Origin: Magnetococcales bacterium
Lineage (GTDB): Bacteria > Pseudomonadota > Magnetococcia > Magnetococcales > DC0425bin3
Direction: 5' to 3'
Length of the DNA: 64,000 nt
NCBI GenBank assembly: GCA_015228935.1
Contig: JADGCO010000002.1
Span: forward strand, 16,349-80,348
The notes under the pieces are model-generated. The model did no database searches, had not been told where the DNA came from, and saw only the letters and a list, made by a program, of their open reading frames with translations. The translations under genes and the position numbers were made by a program. Shown here piece by piece: positions 1 through 9,039 of this stretch. Numbering within the stretch: position 1 is the stretch's first letter; every line of letters starts with the position of its first letter.

Positions 1-135
1 CCGTGATGATGTGATCCGTGATGATGTGATCCGTGATGATGTGATCCGTGATGATGTGATCCGTGATGATGCGACCCATGATGATGCGACCCATGATGAT
101 GCGACCCATGATGATGCGACCCGTGATGATGTGGA
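1..135. repeat. 15-bp tandem repeat array
   Basis: Nine consecutive 15-bp units of the form CCGTGATGATGTGAT or CCATGATGATGCGAC, the last one diverging. There are no spacers, so this is not a CRISPR array. The period is a multiple of three, and one forward frame reads through it as pentapeptide units, so the array is the coding end of a gene that enters from the left edge. Confidence 0.9.
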
Positions 136-160
136 TTGCCCGGCACCAGGATTCCCGTGA
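2..160 (+). CDS. C-terminal fragment of a protein ending in RDDVI/HDDAT pentapeptide repeats
   Basis: The frame starting at base 2 is open from the left edge to a TGA at 158-160. It encodes four RDDVI units, one RDDAT, three HDDAT, then a short RDDVDCPAPGFP tail. The gene body lies outside the window, so its function cannot be named. The acidic repeats probably form a disordered or metal-binding tail. It ends about 10 bases before the first possible start of the gspE-like gene, so it may belong to the same transcription unit. The alternative, a non-coding array, is less likely because the period keeps frame and the frame closes neatly before the next gene. Confidence 0.55.
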   Translation, partial: RDDVIRDDVIRDDVIRDDVIRDDATHDDATHDDATHDDATRDDVDCPAPGFP

Positions 161-169
161 TGATGCATA

Positions 170-1702
170 TTGACCGGTCTGGGTCTCTCCCCCATGTCTG
201 AACTGGCCACCCCGGATCAGGTACCTGAGGGTACATCCCCCCCTCTGTCGTTTGCATTCTGCAAACGGGCCGGGGTGTTGCTGCTTGGCAAGGGTGAACA
301 CGCGCTGCAAATTCTTTGTCGCCCGGATGTCACATCCGGGGCCTTGGCGGAACTGCGGCGATATTTCCGGCTTCCCCTCCAACTGGAGACCACGACCCGG
401 GAAAATTTTGACCAGCGTCTGCGCCAGGAGTTTGAGGAAGGATCGACCCGCACCATCCAGGACATGGAAGAGATGGACAGTGCCATGGATCTTGGCGAGG
501 TGGCGCAGCAACTGGCAGAACCCAAGGATCTGGCCGAAAGTGCCGATGATGCCCCCATCATCCGCCTGATCAACGCGCTGTTGACCGAAGCCGTCAAAAG
601 AAATGCCTCGGATATCCATCTGGAACCCTATGAGGATCTCCTCGTGGTTCGTTTCCGGGTGGACGGGGTCTTGCGCAAGGTTTTGGAACCCAAACGGTCC
701 GTGGCTCCCCTGCTTGCCTCACGGGTCAAGGTGATGGCCCGCCTGGATATTGCCGAAAAACGGCTGCCCCAGGATGGCCGCATCTCCCTGCGCATTGCCG
801 GACGGGCCGTGGATGTGCGGGTCTCAACCATCCCAACTGGCCATGGGGAACGGGTGGTGTTGCGTCTTCTCGACAAAAAGGCCGGTATTTTGAGCCTGGA
901 AGAGCTGGGCATGGTGCCCCTGGCCGTTGAGACCATTGACAAAATCATCAACAAACCTAACGGCATCATCCTGGTTACCGGACCCACGGGATCCGGCAAG
1001 ACCACGACTCTCTACGCCATGCTGCAACGGCTGAACGACCACAGCCGCAACATCATGACGGTCGAAGATCCGATTGAATACAATCTGGAAGGGATCAGTC
1101 AGACCCATGTCAACACCAAGGTGGATTTGACATTTGCCCGGGGATTGCGGGCCATTCTGCGCCAGGACCCGGACGTGGTCATGGTGGGGGAGATTCGCGA
1201 CCTGGAAACCGCTCGGATTGCCGTGCAGGCAAGTTTGACCGGACACCTGGTGCTTTCCACCCTGCACACCAACAGCGCCATCGGTGCCGTGACCCGGCTG
1301 CGCGACATGGGCGTGGAATCCTATCTGCTCTCTTCCAGCCTGTTGGCGGTTTTGGCGCAACGCCTGGTGCGTCTGCTCTGTCAAAACTGCAAACAACCAC
1401 GCCAGCCCACCGCCGATGAACGACTGGCCATGGGCATCACCCCCGTTGAAAAAATGACCCTGTACGGACCCGGACAATGTCCGGCCTGCTCCGGAACCGG
1501 CTATCAGGGCCGGTCGGGTATTTACGAGCTGCTCGTGATGGATGATGCCATGCGGGGTCGGGTCCACGAATTGGCCGGGGAACTTGAACTGACCGGTCTG
1601 GCCCGCGCAGTTTCGGGAAGTTTGCGTGCCGATGGTTTGCGTCTGGTCAAGGCCGGATTGACATCTCTGGATGAAGTGATACGTGTGACACGGGAGGATT
1701 GA
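170..1702 (+). CDS. gspE: Type II secretion system ATPase GspE
   Basis: Hexameric ATPase that powers pseudopilus assembly at the inner membrane. Residues 1-130 form a variable N-terminal region. The ATPase core has a Walker A GPTGSGKT at about 271-278, the Asp box [10 protein letters not shown], a Walker B with EIRDLETA and the His box STLHTNSA. A tetracysteine zinc element follows (CQNC, then CPAC). The length of about 500 residues and the sequence around [14 protein letters not shown] fit GspE better than PilB, and gspF follows directly. The start is uncertain: TTG at 170 or ATG at 194, neither with a good Shine-Dalgarno. Only gspE and gspF are visible here; any other gsp genes would lie to the left or elsewhere. 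Confidence 0.9.
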   Translation: MTGLGLSPMSELATPDQVPEGTSPPLSFAFCKRAGVLLLGKGEHALQILCRPDVTSGALAELRRYFRLPLQLETTTRENFDQRLRQEFEEGSTRTIQDMEEMDSAMDLGEVAQQLAEPKDLAESADDAPIIRLINALLTEAVKRNASDIHLEPYEDLLVVRFRVDGVLRKVLEPKRSVAPLLASRVKVMARLDIAEKRLPQDGRISLRIAGRAVDVRVSTIPTGHGERVVLRLLDKKAGILSLEELGMVPLAVETIDKIINKPNGIILVTGPTGSGKTTTLYAMLQRLNDHSRNIMTVEDPIEYNLEGISQTHVNTKVDLTFARGLRAILRQDPDVVMVGEIRDLETARIAVQASLTGHLVLSTLHTNSAIGAVTRLRDMGVESYLLSSSLLAVLAQRLVRLLCQNCKQPRQPTADERLAMGITPVEKMTLYGPGQCPACSGTGYQGRSGIYELLVMDDAMRGRVHELAGELELTGLARAVSGSLRADGLRLVKAGLTSLDEVIRVTRED

Positions 1703-1705
1703 TCC

Positions 1706-2908
1706 TTGGGGGCTTACGAGTATACCGCCCTGGATGCCAAAGGCCGCAACCGGCGGGGCATCCTGGAAGGGGACTCACCCGGTCAGGTTCGGCAGCGTCT
1801 GCGCGAGCAGGCCATGATCCCCCTGACCGTGGAAGAGGTCCGGCAATCCACCCGCAAAGGCAAAGGCATCGGAGGGGTTCGACGCGCCGATCTGGTCCTG
1901 GCCACCCGCCAATTGGCCACCCTGACCGGCTCGGGACTTCCCGTGGAAGAGGCCCTGGCCACTGTCTCCCGCCAGACTGACAATCGACGCCTGGGCAATA
2001 TCATGCTGGCGATCCGGGGCAAGGTTTTGGAAGGACACTCCCTGGCTGCGGCCCTGGGCGAATTTCCCCTCCTTTTTTCGGAAATGTTCCGGGAAACCGT
2101 GGGGGCCGGAGAACAGACCGGACACCTGGAACAGGTGTTGGACCGTCTGGCTGTTTTCCAGGAAAACAGCCACAAGCTCCGCCAAAAAGTCATGTTGGCC
2201 ATGATCTATCCGGCAATCGTCCTGGTATTTGCCCTTTTTGTCACCACCGCCCTGTTGACCTATGTGGTACCCCAGGTGGTGCAGGTGTTTGCAGATTTCA
2301 AACAGGATTTGCCGACCCTGACCCGCCTCATGATTTTTTTGAGCGATTTTTTGCGCCATCACGGTCTTGTGGTCCTTGCTATCGTTGCGACCCTGGTCAT
2401 TTTGTGGCGCATGCTGCTGACCCGGGAACCGGTCAAACGCTTTTGGCATCACCTGCTTTTGAACCTCCCTTTGACTTCCCGCCTCGTGCGCGGCATCAAC
2501 ACGGCCCAGTTTACCCGCACCTTTGGCATTCTGACCGGCAGTGGCGTGCCCGTTCTGGAAGGTTTGCGCATTGCCAGCCGGGTGATCGACAATCGCCTCA
2601 TGCGCGATGCCCTTCAGGATGCGGCCCGCCAGGTCCGGGAAGGCGGAACCTTGCACAAGGCCCTCGGTGAGAGTCGGGTCTTCTCCCCCCTGGTCATTCA
2701 CCTGATTGCCAGCGGCGAAACAAGCGGTACGCTCGCCAGCATGCTCAATCGGGCCGCCGATGCCCAGGAGCGCGAAGTGGAAACCCTGGTCGCCATCCTG
2801 GCCGGAATTCTGGAACCCCTCATGATCCTGTTGATGGGCGGCATCGTCCTGACCATCGTCATCGCCATTCTCCTGCCTATTTTCGATCTGAACCAGTTGG
2901 TTCATTGA
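1706..2908 (+). CDS. gspF: Type II secretion system inner-membrane protein GspF
   Basis: Polytopic platform protein that couples the GspE ATPase to pseudopilin assembly. It begins with the family signature AYEYTALDAKGRNRRG. Two tandem GspF domains (about residues 70-190 and 270-390) each contain the TGSG(L/V)PVxE-type motif, seen as LTGSGLPVEEAL and LTGSGVPVLEGL, and transmembrane helices lie at about 170, 220 and 375. The start is a TTG preceded by GGGAGG at 1692-1697, and only three bases separate it from the gspE stop, so the two are translated from one message. The length of 400 residues is normal. Confidence 0.93.
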   Translation: MGAYEYTALDAKGRNRRGILEGDSPGQVRQRLREQAMIPLTVEEVRQSTRKGKGIGGVRRADLVLATRQLATLTGSGLPVEEALATVSRQTDNRRLGNIMLAIRGKVLEGHSLAAALGEFPLLFSEMFRETVGAGEQTGHLEQVLDRLAVFQENSHKLRQKVMLAMIYPAIVLVFALFVTTALLTYVVPQVVQVFADFKQDLPTLTRLMIFLSDFLRHHGLVVLAIVATLVILWRMLLTREPVKRFWHHLLLNLPLTSRLVRGINTAQFTRTFGILTGSGVPVLEGLRIASRVIDNRLMRDALQDAARQVREGGTLHKALGESRVFSPLVIHLIASGETSGTLASMLNRAADAQEREVETLVAILAGILEPLMILLMGGIVLTIVIAILLPIFDLNQLVH

Positions 2909-3007
2909 TATCGAAGATCTTGAATGGCAAAAAATTCCCTCTGAAATATCCAGGAAAACATTAAACGTCTTTTACAGGTTTTTCACATCCGACTTGAGAT
3001 ATTCAAC

Positions 3008-3401
3008 ATGGGCGATCATGACAGTGGCTACAGACGGATTTTTTCCCACTCCGAAATGATTCGTGATCCCGCGCCGAGCCTTTACGGTATGGTTGGGTCG
3101 GGTCCTGTTGCCAAGACGCATTCCCGGACAAACAATCCCGGAAAAATCAGACTTGCAGGAGGTTGATGCCATGTTGGCCGAAACAGTGCAGGAATGGACT
3201 CAACAATGGAAAATGGAAGGAATCCAGGAAGGAATTCGAGAAGGAAGTGCCAATTTTCTTCTTCTCCAGTTGGAAGAAAAATTTGGCCATCTTCCCCATC
3301 AGATCCGGGAAAAAATCAGCAAAACAGAACACCCAACCCTGGAAAAATGGGGTATCCGCCTTCTGAAAGCCAATTCACTGGGAGAAATTTTTGACTCATG
3401 A
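3008..3401 (+). pseudogene. Internally deleted Rpn/YhgA-like (putative transposase_31) gene
   Basis: From the ATG at 3008 the frame reads MGDHDSGYRRIFSHSEMIRD, which resembles the first 20 residues of YhgA-like PD-(D/E)XK recombination-promoting proteins. Immediately after, in a different frame (GTG at 3063), comes RRAFTVWLGRVLLP and then a typical C-terminal segment of this family (LAETVQEWTQQWK, EGIQEGIREG, a DUF4351-like end, IFDS). The central nuclease region of roughly 200 residues is missing and the two remnants are out of frame. The gene is therefore a deletion relic, although the 112-codon downstream frame could still be translated. Family homology is recalled, not searched. Confidence 0.7.
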
Positions 3402-3437
3402 TTTGTCATGTGTACCGGCATCCCGGAAAAAAAACGA

Positions 3438-4658
3438 TCAGAGAAAATAAGCCCGGAAAGCTTGATTGGTACGCTGGATCAACGCCGGTAATTCCTGGCC
3501 AAGTTGCAAGAGGGTTTTGTCATCGCCATTTTTGCCGGCCAGATCGGCCTCCAGGGCTGCATTGTAGAGTGCCCGTGCCCCGAAAGTTCCTGCACTGCTT
3601 TTCAGGGCATGCACCTCCAGATGAACAGCGTGGGCATCACCGCTTGACACATCGAGGAGAATGCGTTCCCGGCGTTTTTCGGCCTCCTGGATAAAAATAT
3701 TCACCATGCGGGGAACCAGTTCCGGTGGCGTGTCCCGCGCCATCTGCTCCAGGACCGATGCATCCAGCAGGGGAACAGCGGTCAATACTGAACCCGAATC
3801 CGACTCCGAATTCGGCAAGGTGACTGGGTTGACCTGGGTTACCACAGTCTCAGATCGAGCCAGGAAGCCATGGACAGTTTCCAGAAGCAGATCCGGTTGC
3901 ACAGGCTTGGTCAAATAATCCTGTGCCCCGATGGCCATGCACGCCTCACGCACCCCTGGAAACGTATTGGCCGTCAGGATGACGATGGGGATGACATTCC
4001 ATGGATCGGCAAGTTGCCGAATCTGGCGGATGGCTGTCCAGCCATCCATGACCGGCATGCTCAAATCCATGAGGATCAGGTCGTAAACTGCACGGCTCAA
4101 GGCATCCAAACAAGCCAGACCATTGTCCGCCACATCCACCGCCAAGCCTGCCTGGGTCAACTGTTCTGCCACAATCATCTGAATGGTTGGACTGTCTTCC
4201 ACCAACAAAATCCGTTTGCCGACGGGGAGTGCCGTGGCAACGGCCATGCGACCCATGACCGACGGCTGCAACTCCCGGCTCATGCGATTGAAGACCTGAT
4301 TAGTCTCTTCCAGATCTACATTTTTTTGTTCCTGGATCTTCTCGCCATACCTCTCCTGCACGATGGCCTGCAATCCCGTCTGAAGATCCCGCAACCGCCG
4401 CAATACCCGTCCGCTCCACCACCAAGCCAAGACAACGCAGAACAACAGTCCCATGCCAGCCAGACACCAAATTGTGGCCCTCGCCGCCGGTTCCACGAGC
4501 GGTAGTGTGTATATCGCCAAGCTTCCCAGGATAATCGCCTGCAACAGCGTGACGGCAGAAGTAAATTTAAATTGCCAAAACATGTCGATAACCCATCCAG
4601 ATACGGTATTCCGAAGCTGTTCATGGAATCGAATGTACCCTCCATCGTTCCATGCCAT
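3438..4658 (-). CDS. Membrane-anchored response regulator with receiver and Hpt domains
   Basis: Phosphotransfer protein. Two transmembrane helices lie within residues 30-85 and are followed by a HAMP-like stretch. A receiver domain (about 145-265) has the acidic ED pocket, the phospho-acceptor in LILMDLSMPVMDG and the KP loop (YLTKPVQ). A C-terminal Hpt domain (about 295-400) carries the phosphorylatable His in HALKSSAGTFGA. No kinase or output domain is present, so it would relay phosphate between the neighbouring hybrid kinases at the membrane. The start at 4658 is tentative; ATG at 4583 (MFWQFK) is an alternative just before the first helix. It is transcribed divergently from the SpoIIE-type phosphatase gene. 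Confidence 0.85.
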   Translation of the reverse strand: MAWNDGGYIRFHEQLRNTVSGWVIDMFWQFKFTSAVTLLQAIILGSLAIYTLPLVEPAARATIWCLAGMGLLFCVVLAWWWSGRVLRRLRDLQTGLQAIVQERYGEKIQEQKNVDLEETNQVFNRMSRELQPSVMGRMAVATALPVGKRILLVEDSPTIQMIVAEQLTQAGLAVDVADNGLACLDALSRAVYDLILMDLSMPVMDGWTAIRQIRQLADPWNVIPIVILTANTFPGVREACMAIGAQDYLTKPVQPDLLLETVHGFLARSETVVTQVNPVTLPNSESDSGSVLTAVPLLDASVLEQMARDTPPELVPRMVNIFIQEAEKRRERILLDVSSGDAHAVHLEVHALKSSAGTFGARALYNAALEADLAGKNGDDKTLLQLGQELPALIQRTNQAFRAYFL

Positions 4659-4714
4659 TCCAACCAGATAATCCGCTCATGATACCATTTTCATGGTCGT
4701 CTTGATATTTTTGT

Positions 4715-4743
4715 TTGTAAACATCAAAAAATAATTGTATACA
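4715..4743 (+). promoter_or_regulatory. Possible sigma70-type promoter for the SpoIIE phosphatase gene
   Basis: TTGTAA at 4715-4720 and TATACA at 4738-4743 are separated by 17 bases in an AT-rich divergent intergenic region, about 155 bases upstream of the preferred ATG at 4900. The match was judged by eye only. Confidence 0.3.
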
Positions 4744-4899
4744 TACTCTTGTAAATATTGATAAAATCGGTTACAAGGTTGTTGCAAGATGTTATCGTCC
4801 CACTGAGAATGCATTCAAAACCATTATCTATACCATCCATAAAAATTTTTTCAACCAAACCGACACTCATTGGCAACCCGATCCTGGTTTCAACAGACA

Positions 4900-6678
4900 A
4901 TGGAAGCAAAAATTTCACTCCAGAGATATCTTGTTGCAACGCTGGTCCCGGCGCTTCTCGTGCTGGTTTCTATTTATCGAATCATTTCAAATTTCAATCA
5001 AGAAATCCATTTTGCAAAGGCAGAAATTTCCGGTTTGGAAAACATTATTGAATTGCATGATTATGTAACAATCTTACAGAAAATTCGCGGATTTGCCCAG
5101 ATCCACATCCAGGAAATGAGTCAAGATTCAAAAGACAGCATAAACATCCCCTGGTCTTTATTGAATGAGAAATTAAAACACAACGATAAAACCTTGCCGC
5201 AAGAGTTTTTGGAACTGACACAGACCATCAAACGTGATTTCAATCCGAATGGATATAACACATCAATCCCGAGACTTCTTTTTGACATCCATACTCAGTT
5301 GATCAATCGGATTCATGATATTATCCGGAATCTGGCATTCCAGTCACACCTGTCGAACGATTCGGATGCGAACATTTACAATATAAAAGAATTATTATTG
5401 ATATACTATCCAGATCTGGGAGAATCCATAGGGCGTCTGCGTGCCGTGGTCAGTGCCATTCTGGCATCCGGGGAGGTGAGTCATCTGGACCGGGTACGGT
5501 TTGGAGAAGTGCTGGGTAACGTCAACCGCAGTCTGGAAAGAATCCGGGGAATCCACCGTTTTTTCCAGAGTCAATCCGGTTCCGAACACGCAGTCCTGAG
5601 CTGTTTTGCCAAGAATATGGAACCCAACCTGATGGGGGTACTTAATTTCAGCAATACCCTTTTATCTGATCAGATGGTCAATACGGATCCCAGATTTTTT
5701 TTCTCGGTTGCCACAAAGGTCATAGAACAAAATGTGACCTGTCAGCATCAATTACACGATCAATTACGTACAACGTTTGCCATCAGGCTTGAACAGATCC
5801 GCTTTCATCGCGACTTTGTCCTGGGTGTTGCCCTGGTGCTGGTATTGTTCATGTTCGGCTTTATTACAGATTTTTATCGACGCAATCGCCGGGCCATCGT
5901 TGATCTGGCCGAGAGTCGGGAAGAAATTGTCCGAGTCCTGGAAGTTGTCAGGAACCATCGTGATAAGCTTGCTTATGAAAGGGATATTGTCGAAAGTACC
6001 CTTGAGAAAATCAATCAATCAACAACGTTTGATCATAAAGGGGCATCTTTTCTTTCTGCCCCATTGGAGAGAATATCCGGTGATTTTCTGCTTTCCGCCA
6101 CCCGTCCGGATGGCGTCCGGCATTACATGCTGGGTGATTTTACGGGACATGGACTTCCTTCGGCTTTAGGCAGTCCCATGGTTTCCGACATATTTTACAC
6201 CATGACCCGCAAAAATTTTGACCCTCTTGCCATTATGACCGAAATCAACACCAAAATGCTCATCAAACTGCCCCGGCAACTGTACCTGGCCGTTGCTTTT
6301 CTGGCACATGATCCAACCCGGAAACAGCTCCTGATCTGGAATTGCGGAATTCCGGAACTGTTGCATTTTCGTCAGAACACATGTTTCCAGGCCTATCCTT
6401 CTCGACACGTTCCCTTGGGAATCCTTGCCGAACATGAACTTGAAAGCGTCATGCAGCGGGTGGATGTTCTGGAGAGGGATCGGGTCTACGCATTCTCCGA
6501 TGGATTTGTCGAGGCACAAAACCGGGATGGAGTCATGTTTGGTGTCAGCAACCTGCAAAAGACACTTGGCTACATTATCAAGGAAAATCAACCTCTTTCG
6601 GTCATCATGGAGCAGGTCCAACATCATCAGACCGGGCCTCGGAACGACGATCTGACCTTGTTGGAACTGGTATTTTGA
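4900..6678 (+). CDS. Membrane sensor with NIT-like periplasmic domain and SpoIIE-type PP2C phosphatase
   Basis: Probable signal-controlled Ser/Thr phosphatase of a partner-switching module. An N-terminal transmembrane helix is followed by an all-helical periplasmic region of about 280 residues whose segments (LQKIRGFAQIH; GRLRAVVSAILASGE) resemble nitrate/nitrite-sensing NIT domains. A second transmembrane helix and a short coiled coil lead to a C-terminal SpoIIE domain. Its metal-binding acidic motifs are visible: SGDF, GDFTGHGLPSALG, FSDGFVEAQN and RNDDLTLLEL. The frame also has an upstream TTG at 4870, but ATG 4900 is preferred. No anti-sigma kinase or STAS antagonist gene is adjacent, so its substrate is unknown. 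Confidence 0.82.
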   Translation: MEAKISLQRYLVATLVPALLVLVSIYRIISNFNQEIHFAKAEISGLENIIELHDYVTILQKIRGFAQIHIQEMSQDSKDSINIPWSLLNEKLKHNDKTLPQEFLELTQTIKRDFNPNGYNTSIPRLLFDIHTQLINRIHDIIRNLAFQSHLSNDSDANIYNIKELLLIYYPDLGESIGRLRAVVSAILASGEVSHLDRVRFGEVLGNVNRSLERIRGIHRFFQSQSGSEHAVLSCFAKNMEPNLMGVLNFSNTLLSDQMVNTDPRFFFSVATKVIEQNVTCQHQLHDQLRTTFAIRLEQIRFHRDFVLGVALVLVLFMFGFITDFYRRNRRAIVDLAESREEIVRVLEVVRNHRDKLAYERDIVESTLEKINQSTTFDHKGASFLSAPLERISGDFLLSATRPDGVRHYMLGDFTGHGLPSALGSPMVSDIFYTMTRKNFDPLAIMTEINTKMLIKLPRQLYLAVAFLAHDPTRKQLLIWNCGIPELLHFRQNTCFQAYPSRHVPLGILAEHELESVMQRVDVLERDRVYAFSDGFVEAQNRDGVMFGVSNLQKTLGYIIKENQPLSVIMEQVQHHQTGPRNDDLTLLELVF

Positions 6679-6733
6679 CTTTTCGTGTCGAAGCTTCGGC
6701 GAGAAGAAAAAAAGCCGGTTATGGGGAAGTAAC

Positions 6734-6809
6734 CTGGTCGGTACAGGTTGAAAGCCAATGTCTGATTATGGGGGCGTATTCTGGTCGGTACCGGTTGAAA
6801 GCCAATGTC
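6734..6809. repeat. 29-bp direct repeat, two copies 47 bp apart
   Basis: CTGGTCGGTAC(A/C)GGTTGAAAGCC... occurs at 6734-6762 and 6781-6809 with a single mismatch. The second copy lies inside the 3' end of the downstream minus-strand kinase gene and the first lies just beyond its stop, so the last codons of that gene were duplicated. Confidence 0.85.
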
Positions 6810-8778
6810 GGAGAATTCTGCGCAGATCCTCGCCCCGGATGGGCTTTGCCAGGTAATCATCCATGCCAGAATCCAGGCACTTTTCCCGGTCACCCTGCAT
6901 GGCATTGGCCGTGAGGGCAATGACAGGTATCCTCCGTCCATGATTTTGTTTCAGTTCGTCTTCTCTGAATTTTTTGCAGGCTGTGTAGCCATCCATGTTG
7001 GGCATCTGACAATCCATGAGAACCAGGTCATAGCGGGTGGTAGTCAATTTGTCCAACGCCTCGATACCATCGTGGGCATCGTCAATCAGAAAACCGTGGC
7101 GCTTTAAAATGCCCCGCACGACCGTCCGGTTCACGGAATCATCATCCACCAGCAATAACCGAACATTGGGTGGAAAATTGTATGGACTGATTTCCGGGAG
7201 ACTTTTGTCCGAGACATGGGAAACAGCGGGGATCCCGAAAGGAAGATCCACCGTGAAAAGTGAGCCGACGTTGACCTGACTGTCAACATGAAGATATCCC
7301 CCCATCAGCTTGACCAGACGCTTGGTAATGATCAAGCCAAGACCAGTGCCCCCGAATTGTCTGGTCGTGGAGCTGTCTCCCTGGGAAAATACCTTGAACA
7401 GTTTGGAAAACTGAGCGGGGTGAATCCCAATACCGGTATCCCGAACCCGGCAACAAATCCAGATGACATCCTTGGCCTGGCGCGTGGATTCCACTTCCAG
7501 CGTCACCATACCCTCCGTTGGGGTAAATTTGATGGCATTGGAAAGAAGATTGGTCAATATTTGCCGCAGGCGCAGGGAGTCCCCCACAAGCACGGTTGGT
7601 GTCGCGGGATCCAACCTGACATCCAGCAGAATATTCTTCTTTTGTGCAAATCCCTGAAAAATATCCATCAGATTATTCATGATCTCCTGTAAATCAAACC
7701 GGGCATTTTCCAGAACCAGTTTGCCAGCCTCGATTTTGGAAAAATCCAGGATATCGTTGATGATGTTCAGGAGATTGTTGGCTGAATGGTGGATGGACTC
7801 GACATGCGCACGATCCTCAGCACGCAATTGACCCTCCCGAAGAAGTTCCGTCATGCCCAGAATACCGTTCATGGGCGTGCGGATTTCGTGACTCATGGTG
7901 GCCAGAAATTCACTTTTGGCCCGATTGGCATTGTCGGCCATCTGTTTGGCCTGTTGCCAGGCATCTTCACTTTTTTTCCGGTCGGAAATATCCATGGCGA
8001 CATGCAGACGCGCCTGTCTGCCGTCGTTCCACGGAATGGTGATCCCATTGATGTGAAACCATTTTCCTGGCAGGTTCAGATTGGATTCCCACTGCAAAAT
8101 GCTGGTTGGGTTACCCTGGGCATCCAACCATTGACCATTCCGGCAAACAGGGCAGGGAGCATCCCTGCTTTCATGAAACACTGCCCAGCAGGTCTGTCCA
8201 TTCTGCCCTTCGAAGTGTTCTCGGCCATACCTGTTCATGAACAGAATTTCGTAACTGGTCTGATCGGCGACAAAGATCAGGGCCTGAATACTGTCCAAAA
8301 CAGTCCGGAAGCGTTCATTGGCTTCCTGGAGTTCCTGTTGCTGTTTGCGGAGGGTGTTTTCTGCCCTGGACCTGCGAATCAACAGGTTCAGACGATTGCG
8401 CAGAATGGGCCAGTGGATGGGTTTGGTCACAAATTCTTCGACCCCTGCTTGAAAAGCCGCATCGATCAGGTCCACTTCCAGGGCAACGCCCGTGATCATG
8501 ACGACCGGAATTTGCCGCCCTGCAGGGGTAGCCTTGATTTGTGAGCAAACCGTGACGCCATCCATGACAGGCATCATGGCATCCAGGAGGATGATGTCGG
8601 GCCGCGACGATTGTTGAAAAGCCGATAATGCCTCCCCCCCATCCATGGCCTGAATGACGACATAGCCGATATGGCGCAAGGATTCGGAAAGCCATTGCAT
8701 CATGAACGGATCATCTTCGGCCAACAGAACCAAAGGCCGGTGTTCCATGGTATCAGGTGGGAGGGATGTGTGATGCAA
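6766..8778 (-). CDS. Hybrid histidine kinase (REC-PAS-HisKA-HATPase-REC)
   Basis: Soluble hybrid sensor kinase of 670 residues. It has an N-terminal receiver (phospho-Asp about 66, LLDAMMPVMDG; TKP at about 118), a PAS domain (about 155-270) with a CPVC pair, and a HisKA domain with the phospho-His at about 297 in [12 protein letters not shown]. The HATPase domain has N, G1 (RDTGIGI) and G2 (GGTGLGL) boxes, and a second receiver carries phospho-Asp about 589. No transmembrane helices are visible, so the stimulus is probably cytosolic or comes through the N-terminal receiver. It converges with the upstream phosphatase gene and lies in a run of minus-strand signalling genes with no transcription factor nearby. 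Confidence 0.9.
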   Translation of the reverse strand: MHHTSLPPDTMEHRPLVLLAEDDPFMMQWLSESLRHIGYVVIQAMDGGEALSAFQQSSRPDIILLDAMMPVMDGVTVCSQIKATPAGRQIPVVMITGVALEVDLIDAAFQAGVEEFVTKPIHWPILRNRLNLLIRRSRAENTLRKQQQELQEANERFRTVLDSIQALIFVADQTSYEILFMNRYGREHFEGQNGQTCWAVFHESRDAPCPVCRNGQWLDAQGNPTSILQWESNLNLPGKWFHINGITIPWNDGRQARLHVAMDISDRKKSEDAWQQAKQMADNANRAKSEFLATMSHEIRTPMNGILGMTELLREGQLRAEDRAHVESIHHSANNLLNIINDILDFSKIEAGKLVLENARFDLQEIMNNLMDIFQGFAQKKNILLDVRLDPATPTVLVGDSLRLRQILTNLLSNAIKFTPTEGMVTLEVESTRQAKDVIWICCRVRDTGIGIHPAQFSKLFKVFSQGDSSTTRQFGGTGLGLIITKRLVKLMGGYLHVDSQVNVGSLFTVDLPFGIPAVSHVSDKSLPEISPYNFPPNVRLLLVDDDSVNRTVVRGILKRHGFLIDDAHDGIEALDKLTTTRYDLVLMDCQMPNMDGYTACKKFREDELKQNHGRRIPVIALTANAMQGDREKCLDSGMDDYLAKPIRGEDLRRILRHWLSTGTDQNTPP

Positions 8779-8966
8779 TGTGGTTTCTTTCTATTTGACG
8801 ATTGTCCTGGCCTATAATAGGCCGATACATGGCTTTGAACGCAACCACAAAGTTGACTCAGGCCCATGGCACCCTTTTCAGGGATCCTGACGGAAATAAA
8901 TATAATTTCCAGATAGTTTTAACAATACCTTGCAACAACGAGTTTTACGCCTGGGGCGAATGACTC

Positions 8967-9014
8967 AGAGGCTGTCTAATAACTTGTTAATTTCAAAAAA
9001 CGAATGAAAAACCG
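8967..9014. repeat. Truncated end of dispersed terminal-inverted-repeat element
   Basis: AGAGGCTGTCTAATAAC and the following T/A-rich stretch match the right end (inverted) of the complete element at 33186-33349. Similarity stops after about 48 bases. It lies beyond the 3' end of the cheA gene. The rest of the 8779-9039 gap holds a palindrome at 8809-8823 and no gene. Confidence 0.65.
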
Positions 9015-9039
9015 GCATCGCATCCTTGCCCGTGCAGGA

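Noticed and set aside
1-135. CRISPR array
   Set aside because: The 15-bp units are directly adjacent with no unique spacers, and they read through as codons.
8795-8823. Promoter (TTGACG and TATAAT on the plus strand) and the palindrome GGCCTATAATAGGCC
   Set aside because: The spacer between the two hexamers is only 12 bases and no plus-strand gene follows. The 15-bp palindrome has no T tract, so it is not a terminator.
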